Both the position numbers and the translations under genes were made by a program. From the NCBI RefSeq assembly GCF_026151205.1, contig NC_087082.1:7943908-8007907 (forward strand): 64,000 nucleotides of DNA, in the 5' to 3' direction. Below, one piece after another: positions 1 to 12,300 of the stretch. The notes under the pieces were generated by a model. The model was not told the origin of the DNA and did not search any database. It was given only the letters and a program-made list of their open reading frames with translations. Source of the stretch: Bolinopsis microptera (lineage: Eukaryota > Ctenophora > Tentaculata > Lobata > Bolinopsidae). Numbering within the stretch: position 1 is the first letter of the stretch; the number at the start of each line of letters is the position of its first letter.

Positions 1-304
1 CAATCATTAAACGGTTGCAGATATAAAAACTTGGCTTAGGCCTTAGGCTAACTAAACTAGCTTTATTAGGGCATAGATTTAAGGCAAAATAAAAGAGGAA
101 CCCTCAACACCGTTTTGTTCACCTTTAACTTATTAAAGTATATAAACAAAATGGTGTACCTAAATGATTTTAGTCCACTGTCCAGAGTGAACACATCAAA
201 AACGACACATGGAAGTGCAAACTCAGCTAAAATTAGCAAATTAAGTGTTATCTTAATAGTAAGTAAATACATAGTTTACTCTTCAAGATGAGCAGGATAT
301 GTAC

Positions 305-3300
305 CTGTTGTAATGTCCCTTGTGTTTCTCAGAACACCCCTCAATTAACATAGCCTTCACAGCCTTGTAGTCAGCCAGCACTATCTTCAGTGCCTCGTTA
401 CAGAACTTGGGAGGGTCCAGGTTAGTTGGGGGCGCAGCCGTGTCACGGCGTGACTCACGTGCTCTGAAGCTCTGCGCTGACTGTGCTTTACGGAGTTCAC
501 GCACTTGTCGGATAACAGTTTGTACTAGCGTAAACAGGAGCGGCTCTCCTCTGAAACAAATGTTATTGAACTGGTAGCGTAGAGACCTTGATTATGTACT
601 AATTCTGTCTTTCGCTGACGCAAATTAGAAACTGATGTAATGGGCACACGCAATAAACCGTACTTGTCATTGTGAAGCTCTGAGAAGTTGGTGTCTTTAA
701 GAAGCTGTTTGAATAAACTCATTCTGACCTCCTGGTCCCCGGCAACGAGCGCGCAACACGGACCCTTCACCCAACAATCACAATAGGCTGTGTGTGACAG
801 GGTCTTTAACCTGAAAATGGATTTAGTAATACTACAATTCCGTACTATCTAATTTATAAACGTCAAAAGACCCGCTTTGGTAGATACTCCTGAACTAGTC
901 TGTATGTACGTGAGACGAGCGCGCTCATGGACATGCTCGAGATCGCATTACTAGTTTTTGGTGCTAAAATGCGAACTTTTGTATAGTTGATTATCAGAAA
1001 GACTCCGCGCGTTACGCGAATGTAGACCCAATTTGCAAACTCTCTGGGTTTCAGGCAGCATTTTGCCATGGTCAAATTACACCCAGCTACTAGAGTTAAA
1101 TAGATTTAACTGCCAAAACACAATTTTAACAGTTCACAAAATTACCCCGACAATATATGCATTAGAAACAGTTGACCCAGTATTTAAATTAGACTGCACG
1201 CATGGCCTGGATTGACCGGGACTGGATTAATATAATACACATCCATACGTCGGTTTATAGCCAAAAATCTCAAAATATTAAGTTCAAGCCATCTAAAGCG
1301 ACTATTGATCATGAACAAAATATGTAACAGGGAATTTTATGAGCTATGAATTTATAAATATGAGAAAGTTATATTAGCAAAATCATTAAAAGCTTTTCCA
1401 AGTACTCATTATTGGCTTACTTGCAATCGTGGCCAGCGTGACAGACTTTAGCACACTCACTACAACAACAGTATATCTCCATTAGACCACACGTTCTGCA
1501 CTCGTAGATATCCTGTAGTAGTAAGGGGGTGTGTCCAACCCCAAAAAAAACAAAAAACCCAACCCCGAAATGGGAATTTGAGGTAAAGTTGGGTATTTTG
1601 GGTTTTTTAAAGAAACAATGCTAGAATTCATTTTATTCACACCTAAATTCATTCGAGACCAAGTTTATATAAAATGTTATCTTCCATCATCCCCATTGCC
1701 AATAATTATGTGTCATTTGTATTATTTGGGGTTCCCTACTATGTTCACTGTTCCGGGTTCCCCACCTGCGTGATATACTAATAGTACTATGTTTACAGTG
1801 TGTTACCTGTGTGATGTGATGTTTGCCAGTCCAGGTGAAGCTGCAATTATCGTTATCACACAGCATGTATAAAGGTTGAGATATTGGAGTAGAGTCACTA
1901 GGACACAACAGTTCTTCTAGCTCCCGGCGTTTCTCAGTCTCGGACCGTGTGTCAGGTGTGGAGATGTCGTTGTACACTATATCGTAACAACCTGAATAGT
2001 GTTCCGGACATTAAACTAGAACTATTATAGAACTATCGTTATTATATATTACTAGAACGGTAGTTTGCTAAAACATATTGAATGTTTGTATCGTTTAAAC
2101 TGTTTCTCCTGACAGTAGTTTAGTATTTTAGTACTCACAATCGTAAATAGCGAAGGCAGCTGGGTAGGCCCTGTTTCTGACAGCGTACATGAAGGGAGTG
2201 TATCCGTTAGCGTCCCTGTGTTTCAGCAAGGAGTGTAGGTAGGGCTTAACATCAACATTCCTCAGCAGTAAAGTCAGGATATACAGCCCTGGGGAGGAGA
2301 GGTTAGTAGGGCTTAACATTAACATTCCTCAGCAGTTAAGTCAGGATATACAGTCCTGGGGAGGGGAGGTTAGAAGGGCTTAACATTAACATTCCTCAGC
2401 AGTAAAGTCAGGATATACAGTCCTGGGGAGGGGAGGTTAGAAGGGCTTAACATTAACATTCCTCAGCAGTAAAGTCAGGATATACAGCCCTGGGGAGGAG
2501 AGGTTAGAAGGGCTTAACATCAACATTCCTCAGCAGTAAAGTCAGGATATACAGCCCTGGGGAGGAGAGGTTAGTAGGGTTTAACATTAACATCCCTCAG
2601 CAGTAAAGTCAGGATATACAGCCCTGGGGAGGAGAGGTTAGTAGGGCTTAACATTAACATCCCTCAGCAGTAAAGTCAGGATATACAGCCCTGGGGAGGG
2701 GAGGTTAGTAGGGCTTAACATTAACATCCCTCAGCAGTAAAGTCAGGATATACAGCCCTGGGGAGGGGAGGTTATTGTTGGGGGATAACTTGGGGGGGGG
2801 GGGGGGGAAAGCAGTAAAGTCAGGATATACAACCCTGGGGAGGAGAGGTTAGTAGGGCTTAACATTAACATCCCTCAGCAGTAAAGTCAGGATATACAGC
2901 CCTGGGGAGGGGAGGTTATTGTTGGGGGATAACTTGGGGGGGGGGGGGGGGGAAAGCAGTAAAGTCAGGATATACAGCCCTGGGGAGGAGAGGTTAGTAG
3001 GGCTTAACATTAACATCCCTCAGCAGTAAAGTCAGGATATACAGCCCTGGGGAGGTGAGGTTAGTAGGGCTTAACATTAACATTCCTCAGCAGTAAAGTC
3101 AGGATATACTGATATACAGTCCTGGGGAGGAGAGGTTAGTAGGGCTTAACATCAACATTCCTCAGCAGTAAAGTCAGGATATACTGATATACAGTCCTGG
3201 GGAGGAGAGGTTAGTAGGGCTTAACATCAACATTCCTCAGCAGTAAAGTCAGGATATACAGCCCTGGGGAGGAGAGGTTAGTAGGGCTTAACATTAACAT

Positions 3301-6300
3301 TCCTCAGCAGTAAAGTCAGGGTATACAGCCCTGGGGAGGAGAGGTTAGAAGGGCTTAACATTAACATCCCTCAGCAGTAAAGTCAGGATATACAGCCCTG
3401 GGGAGGGGAGGTTAGTAGGGCTTAACATTAACATTCCTCAGCAGTTAAGTCAGGATATACAGCCCTGGGGAGGAGAGGTTAGTAGGGCTTAACATTAACA
3501 TTCCTCAGCAGTTAAGTCAGGATATACAGCCCTGGGGAGGAGAGGTTAGAAGGGCTTAACATTAACATTCCTCAGCAGTTAAGTCAGGATATACAGCCCT
3601 GGGGAGGGGAGGTTATTGTTGGGGGATAACTTGGGGGGGGGGGGGGGGGGGGGGGGAAAGCAGTAAAGTCAGGATATACAGCCCTGGGGAGGAGAGGTTA
3701 GTAGGGCTTAACATTAACATTCCTCAGCAGTTAAGTCAGGATATACAGCCCTGGGGAGGAGAGGTTAGAAGGGCTTAACATTAACATTCCTCAGCAGTAA
3801 AGTCAGGATATACTGATATACAGTCCTGGGGAGGAGAGGTTAGTAGGGCTTAACATCAACATTCCTCAGCAGTAAAGTCAGGATATACTGATATACAGTC
3901 CTGGGGAGGAGAGGTTAGTAGGGCTTAACATCAACATTCCTCAGCAGTAAAGTCAGGATATACAGCCCTGGGGAGGAGAGGTTAGTAGGGCTTAACATTA
4001 ACATTCCTCAGCAGTAAAGTCAGGGTATACAGCCCTGGGGAGGAGAGGTTAGAAGGGCTTAACATTAACATCCCTCAGCAGTAAAGTCAGGATATACAGC
4101 CCTGGGGAGGGGAGGTTAGTAGGGCTTAACATTAACATTCCTCAGCAGTTAAGTCAGGATATACAGCCCTGGGGAGGAGAGGTTAGAAGGGCTTAACATT
4201 AACATTCCTCAGCAGTTAAGTGGGGGGGGGAGAGGAGGCGGGGTCATCGATATTTGACCATAGGTTAAGGAATAAATAAATAAGCAAAATGGGCATCATT
4301 TTCATCATTTTTTGGCCAAAATCGAAAAACCAAAAATGCATTTTTCTGATACCATATCTCTATTGAGATGCTGTACTTGCTAATTAGAGGAAGGCGAACA
4401 CGATGTTTATTTTCACTAGGTAACTCAATTTTGACAAAAACTTGAGGAATAAATGGGCAATGGGGTCGCATCCCCCCGGCCCCCAATTTGTAGTGCTTAA
4501 TTGTAGGGAGCATCACGGCTCAAGACAGACTAAGTGAAACGAGGCAAATAACTGGTCAAAACTAAATGAAAGTAACCAACGTTTCGCCTTTTAATAGATC
4601 ACTTAGTAAAATACTTAGTAAAATAATTAGTAAAATACTAAGTAAAAGGGCCACTAGGCCTACTAAACACTACATAAACTAAACAAAGTTAATGGTAATT
4701 GTGAAGAGGCCTACCCTTATTGTTAGCCACTGAGCCCTTCTTGCCAAGTTTGGGAGAACCTTCCTGTGGTAGTCCTGACCAGGTGTCTGAAAGTTACAAT
4801 TGGTTAAGCAAGGGGGGGGGGGGGGGGGGGGGGCGGGGGTAGCAAGGATAAATAAAGAGTTAATAAAGTGTCAGTCAATTGAAGTGTAAAAGATAAGTAA
4901 GATGAGAATGTACCAGGAGAGGCAGTCCCTTCAGAGTTAGTGACCCCTACAGGATAGAATACTGCACGCTGCATCATATCCCGCAGAGAGAACGAAGGTG
5001 ACGCAAAACCACCTGAAATGAATTGGGTGATATCAATAACAAAACCACCTGAAATGAATTGGGTGATATCAATAACAAAACCACCTGAAATGAATTGGGT
5101 GATATCAATAACAAAACCACCTGAAATGAATTAGGTGATATCAATAACAAAACCACCTGAAATGAATTGGGTGATATCAATAACAAAACCACCTGAAATG
5201 AATTGGGTGATATCAATAACAAGGTGTAGAGTCAATAGTGTACACTGTTGTGTCTATACTAGTACTCTAGAAAGTGAACTTCTGGCCATCATTAGATAAC
5301 TAGCTGTTAGTTACTAGCTGGGATAATCTGCACACTGCACTCATTATACACTTATCTAATGTACATTGAAACCACTGAACACACCATTATACCAGAGATC
5401 ATACCTAAATTCGATAATGGCAGTATCGTGCATTTTCTCTATTTTTTATCAATAAACTTTCAAATTGTTACACAAATTTACGCCATTTTATTAAAATTCG
5501 CCGGACGACCAAATAAAATGCCTGACAAGTGTAAACAAAATAAAGACCCTACCTTGGTCCCCTATAACGGAGGCTGGTCTCTGTGGTTCACTGCTTGTGT
5601 CTGGTTTACCGTGCTTGTCGCTGCTTGGTATGCAGGTAGTCACCGCAACGTGCAGGATATTGTGGCTACACCCTACTGTTTCCAGCAGTATACTCTTATC
5701 TGCACAATAGTTAGTTACTTAATTATTAATCAATTAGTTACTTAATTAGTCGTAAAACAAATCGATAAATTCCTCACACAAATCACTACTTAAAGCACCT
5801 GTTTATTTACTGTAAGCTGTTTACCTGGAGCGTTGGGAAGCTCATTGAGTAGCACCATAACTGCAGCAACATTCATACTTCTTATCCGGGGTATGAGATA
5901 TGTTCTCTGAGTCACCAGCACCATCATGGAAACCTGTCATTAATGTGTTTTGTTAAGTTTATGTAATACCCAGTACCCAGTTTAAAATTACACATCAGAT
6001 TGAAAGAGGGATATTTTATAAATGCTGTAATAAGTAGCTTCCAAATGAGAAACCAGCAACAGCGTCGGTGGTTGAGTGGTACAATTCTCGCCTGCCACGC
6101 GGGAGGCCCGGGTTCGATTCCCGGCCGACGCATGTCTTTTAGTCGTATAAGTAGCATTATTTCCATCTGATATTATCAGAATAATATCTAAATAATTAGA
6201 AGTAGCCTGTACCTCATGGCTAGCTCCGTAGTGGGATCCGAACGCGGACACCTTTACAGGTGGTAGATTATTCCAGGAGATGTTCTTGATACCTCCTACC

Positions 6301-9300
6301 TCATCGTACGCTAGTGGAACTACTGCTCTGTTGTGGTCCTCTAGTATCAGGAAGTCACCCTGGTTAGTGCAACTGTTAAGTTTTTGTGCAATAAAATCAT
6401 GTTAATTACTTAGGATTATTTAAGGGTAGAATTGAAACTCAATATTAGCTCTATACCACTACTTCTATCGAATACTTATACTAATAATATGCAGATTGCA
6501 GCTATGGCTATTATAGTTACTAATCAACCATTTCTGAGTTGCACAGTAGTTGCTTTACTTTTAACAAAGTAACAATAACACGGTTAATATTAGTAAAATA
6601 ATTATATTTCAGCTGTTAGTAAAAATGTTTAATTTTAATTGTAAACTACTCTAGTAGCAGAGTACTACAAGAGTAAACATGAACTCACCTTGTTCTCAGT
6701 GTGTAATGAGTAAAGTTTGACAGGTTTTCTGTTGAGATACTGGAAGGAGTCTTGCGGAAAGAGGGCGGGAGAGTGGGGCTTACAGCTGGGGAGGGTGTAA
6801 TGTACTAGCTTTATACTCTGTGACCCCTGTACCATCGCCTGTAAGTAAATAGTAACCTTACACTCTGTATCACGTGTTAAACTGCCAAATACATTAGCGC
6901 AAGTCCTTAGTTTTGTGCAAGGAGCTAATAACATAGGTAGACAAAAAGAAACAAGCTATAAAGACAGTATGTGCCGTATAGCTAGCTGCAGACATATCAC
7001 ATACATACCACAAACATTCTGCGATTAAATTTATTTTGTTGATTGTAATGTTGTGACATTGCATAATTTATTGTAAATATAATATATGTTTCAGAATCAT
7101 GTAATGTAACGTGATGGAAATATATTAAGCGGGCATATCCTATCCAAACCCAGGATGCACGACATGAAGAATTTGTTTTAACTTAGTATGAAAAGCATCC
7201 ATACATACCGCGGCCCGGACAGTATTTTCCCAAAAAATACCCAAGTTGTAAACATTGAAACAAATTGAAAAATAATTATGCCTGCTCTACTTTCGTTAAT
7301 ATAAAGATCCTTATAATGCCGCTGACTGACCTGTATGCCTCTGTTTGAAGCGGTGAAAGCAGATAGTGTGTTTGGTACGTCTAGTTTATTGAGGGTCACG
7401 TGGCCGATCCTCTCTCCTGTTGAGGAGGGCACTCTGGCGTCCTCAACACAATGGATATCCTCTATTCTCAGTAACCTGATTAGGTGGTTTAAGAGAGGTT
7501 AAGAGCATATTTCAAATGAAGAAACTGGCTGGTAGCTGAATAGGAAAGTGTCTGGCCGAAAATTTTAAGATCGGAGTTCGAATAAACGCTACTTTTTCTT
7601 TTTCAACATTTGTTTAAATTATCGCCTTTTTCAAGTCGAATGACCAATGACCAGATTCCCAGCCACTTTTTAAATTTATCTCACCGGTGGTTTAAAAAAC
7701 GTCTAAATACAGCTACAGGGTGATCTTGCCATCACCTATTTAACTGCACCATGCGACAAATAGAGTAAAAATAATAGTGGGGATGTACAAACTACGAACC
7801 TGCAATTCTTAATGAGGTCAGCAGGGTCAGCTCCGTCTCCAGTAGAGTTGGCGGGTATAACAGCAGCGAACTTACCGTCTATCTTAACTACCTCGTGCAC
7901 AGGGGGTCCGTTATCCTGGGGGAGAGGGGTTATAGACCTGGGATAATGAGAACAATCATAGTCTCTTAGAAACTATACCACAAGACTGCATGTTCATCTC
8001 ACCTGAACTATAACACAAGACTGCATGTTCATCTCACCTGAACTATAACACAAGACTGCAGGTTCATCTCACCTGAACTATAACACAAGACTGCAGGTTC
8101 ATCTCACCTGAACTATAACACAAGACTGCACATGCAGGTTCCTCTCACCTGAACTATAACACAAGACTGCAGGTTCCTCTCACCTGAACTATAACACAAG
8201 ACTGCAGGTTCATCTCACCTGAACTATAACACAAGACTGCAGGTTCCTCTCACCTGAACTATAACACAAGACTGCAGGTTCATCTCACCTGAACTATAAC
8301 ACAAGACTGCAGGTTCATCTCACGTGAACTATAACACAAGACTGCAGTTTCATCTCACCTGAACTATAACACAAGACTGCAGGTTCCTCTCACCTGAACT
8401 ATAACACAAGACTGCAGGTTCCTCTCACCTGAACTATAACACAAGACTGCAGGTTCATCTCACCTGAACTATAACACAAGACTGCAGGTTCATCTCACCT
8501 GAACTATAACACAAGACTGCAGGTTCATCTCACCTGAACTATAACACAAGACTGCAAGTTCCAAGTAACCTCACTACCCCATTCCTCTCTGCCGCTCATC
8601 ACCTCGAACCTAGCTTCCTTGTTGCCTTCCCACAAGTCCTCCAATAGGACCCCGACACAGGGTGTTCCCTTCCTCACACAGTAACCGTGTGCTCCGATGT
8701 GGTACAGGGGTCGTCTATTTAGTGATACCTGCGGCGATGAGAGGGTGACACCTTTATAGTTATACAGATATAATTAACCTTGTTCAAAAAATATCAATCA
8801 CATGAAAGTCATGAATAATACCGCAAATGTGAGCTAGTGCCATGTAACTGTGCGCTAGTAATATTATTACCTTGCTCCCCACCACTATCTGTTTAGTCGG
8901 TTTCTGGGCACTACCGGAAGCACTGGGAGTACTAGTACTTGCTTTAGTCTTGCTCTTACTTACTCCACTCTTGTCTTTTGTCTCACTTCTCACCGGGTAG
9001 TTCCCACTGTTCATTATTTATTTGTCAATAAATTGTCTTCATTTTGTTAATTCAAAGTATAATCTTTAAAATGTTATGTTATTGTTTCCTACCAAAAAAA
9101 CTGATATGAAGCACAGTATCGAATCAAAATGGTATGAGAACTTAAATTAATATGTAAGGACTGTAGACACTCCCAACCAGTATAATATAATATATAATAT
9201 ACTGGAATACAATATACTCACAACCAGTAGAGCTGCCCCTGTTTAGTAGATAGCACAGTAAAGAAGTCAGTAGATACCATAGAACTGATTTGAGTATTAC

Positions 9301-12300
9301 GTAACTCTGGGAACTCCCTGCATGGCATCTGGAAAAGGGGAGATTATATTGAGATTGTAAAGGGAGGGGGAGACAGGTAGATTAGGAAAAAGCAAATATA
9401 TTCACTTGATAAAAAATAGCTTAAAGTTCTTTTAATTAAGTGCTTTAATTAAGTGCTTTATAAATCTAAAAATAGATTCCGGAAAATTACGATTGGTAAT
9501 GTTTTCTAAATACTATGTCAATCACCTTCGAATTTTGCTGTCAAACAAAACTCCCGATGAAAGACAGACAGAGAAGATTTTCAATATTTACATCATCATT
9601 ATCTGTTTCAAATCATAAATAAAAAATATACGGGCCCTGAAGTGATACCTGTATCAAGTTAGCTATCTTGTCCAGTTCAGGATCCACAAGTACTGCCATT
9701 TGGTTATCCTCAGTGAGAATAGTAGTGCGAGACAGTGATACAGCAAGGTGGGATATTCTCTTGTCGGAGAGGTTTAGGTCGGGGAGGGGAGGGGTGTAGA
9801 GGGGTGGGTCTTCTGTTATCATGTCTCCTGGCTGATATAGTAACATTTAGTTATTGAATAACTTAACATATTCCGTGAATAGCACATTGTTTTTAAGTTG
9901 GACCATGTATATACTATATATAGGTATAAAGTACCAGCATATCAATAAGGTAATCTAAGGAAGCATAGCACACACTTACTTGATCGGAATGAACAGGTTC
10001 ACTATCCCAACTCCAGCGATGTAACTTGCCGTCCCTGTCTAGAGCCAGCAGGAAGGAGTACATAGCCCCCATGTGTGTGAAATACAGGTCACTAGGGTAC
10101 CACTCTACTTCCTCGCAGATCACATCTGTAGTGCGAGACTCTTCTTTCTGGTCCGATACTACTGACTGAAATACAAAAATACTGATAGCTTGGAAATTAG
10201 AAGTTAGAACGGCTAACACCACCAATATATAATAGAATAGGGACTTATTAGTATTGCTGTAACACTAGGGGAAACCCCATCAACTAGCTGGTAACTAGGG
10301 GAAACCCCATCAACTAGCTGGTAACTAGGGGCAACCCCATCAACTAGCTGGTAACTAGGGGAAACCCCATCAACTAGCTGGTAACTAGGGGCAACCCCAT
10401 CAACTAGCTGGTAACTAGGGGCAACCCCATCAACTAGCTGGTAACTAGGGGCAACCCCATCAACTAGCTGGTAACTAGGGGAAACCCCATCAACTAGCTG
10501 GTAACTAGGGGAAACCCCATCAACTAGCTGGTAACTAGGGGAAACCCCATCAACTAGCTGGTAACTAGGGGCAACCCCATCAACTAGCTGGTAACTAGGG
10601 GAAACCCCATCAACTAGCTGGTAACTAGGGGCAACCCCATCAACTAGCTGGTAACTAGGGGCAACCCCATCAACTAGCTGGCAACCCCATCAACTAGCTG
10701 GTAACTAGATCAACTAAATAGTAACTAGATCAACTAGCTGGTAACTAGATCAACTAGCTGGTAACTAGATCAACTAGCTGGTAACTAGGGTCAACCCCAT
10801 AAACTAACTGGTAACTAGGGGCAACCCCATCAACTAGCTGGTAACTAGGGGAAACCCCATCAACTAGCCTAGCTGGTAACATGAAGTAACTCACCCAGGT
10901 ATCCGGCTTATCGGCAGTGCTGGAAGAAGTGCCGGGTTGAGAGGAAGCGCGTCTGTCAGATATGCGCTCCGTTAGGGATCTTCTGTCACGGAGGAGTGAG
11001 GAAAAGGTGTCCCAGCTGGAGGTGGAGACAGAGGGGATCCCTCTACTTGTTGCTGGCCGAGTAACCCTGTCAATTTACAATAATTAAATGAAAATAGATA
11101 CTATCAGTGTTATATCTAAAATTGATGATTTTACAATAACAATAAATTGACTCCGTAGTCAAATTGTAATAATCCCACAAACTCTCACCCCTCAGCAGTA
11201 GTGGTAGAAGATGAAGGAGTAGAGTCAGTAGATCTTCTGTTGAGAAGAATATTTCTGGTAGAAGAGGTTGTAGTGGAGCTCGAACTAGATGAAGAGTTGC
11301 GCAACTGTGGGAAGTTTATAGCTACCGTCTCACTGTCAGGGTAGAGGAAATCCAGGTCTATACCGTCTTCAACTCCTGGTTCACATTTATCACATTATAA
11401 CATTTCGAATCCTTTTAAATTGGTCAAACACATATTTTGATATCTATATACCACCACAGCTACAGCCACAGATTTATTCAACATTTTCGACAAGAATGAA
11501 CAACTCACCACTGTCAAACCAGGATACTACATCATCTCCTGACACAACGAGGGAGTCACTCCCTTCCTCCTCCCCATCATCATCATCTCTACTCAGCAAG
11601 TTGTTAACTGCTTCATTGATATCCAACCCTGTTCTCTGCAGCTCCTTTATTATGGCAGCTCGTGATTTACCCTGCAGTACCATTTGGCACTGTTGTATAG
11701 ACTCTTCTGGAACCTGGAAGTTTACATTTTCATGAGGAAACTAAGAAACTTTGCGTATAGATCAAAGTTGATAGGTACGATGAAATAAAACAGCAATGTC
11801 ATATTTAAATTATTTTAAAAGATAGAATTAAAGGATTTGCCCGGGTAAATACCTCTGAAGCAGGGACAGTTGGTCTGAAGGCTAACCATGACCTGCCGGC
11901 TGGTGTCCGGCCACGCACTAACGTCCCTCTCCTTCCCCGCCTTTGAGAAAACAGCCTCCTAAGTGTCCTGTTATGGGGTTAACGTTAGTTTGGTGGGAGC
12001 TAGGCTTTACATTAACGCCAACTAACGTTAAAATTAAATATTACCATCGGTGGATACGACTGATTTACATTGAGAGCTCATCTTTACTTAGTCTCTTAGT
12101 TTATATTTGCGCCCACGGATTCTAACAAACGCGACGGTTCAACTGGAGGTAAGACAATTTATTGCAAGTCATTGAAAAAGCCCTGTTGAATCAACTTGAG
12201 AATTTTTACAACAAATACTTCTGACCTTAAGTGCGAGAATGGACAGGCTTAATACGTGAATTAAATGAACTTACCTCATGCTGTGAAGTATGTTGAAATG

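Noticed and set aside
863-1215. Open frames at 863-1075 (minus) and 1033-1215 (plus)
   Set aside because: They lie in a UBR5 intron and do not match the UBR5 sequence expected between the flanking exons, which join in phase without them.
5359-5745. 128-codon open frame on the plus strand
   Set aside because: It is the antisense of UBR5 exon 5553-5699, and has no resemblance to any family.
7970-10880. Regular direct repeats that could be taken for CRISPR arrays
   Set aside because: The units are head-to-tail without unique spacers, lie in introns of an animal gene, and have no cas genes nearby.
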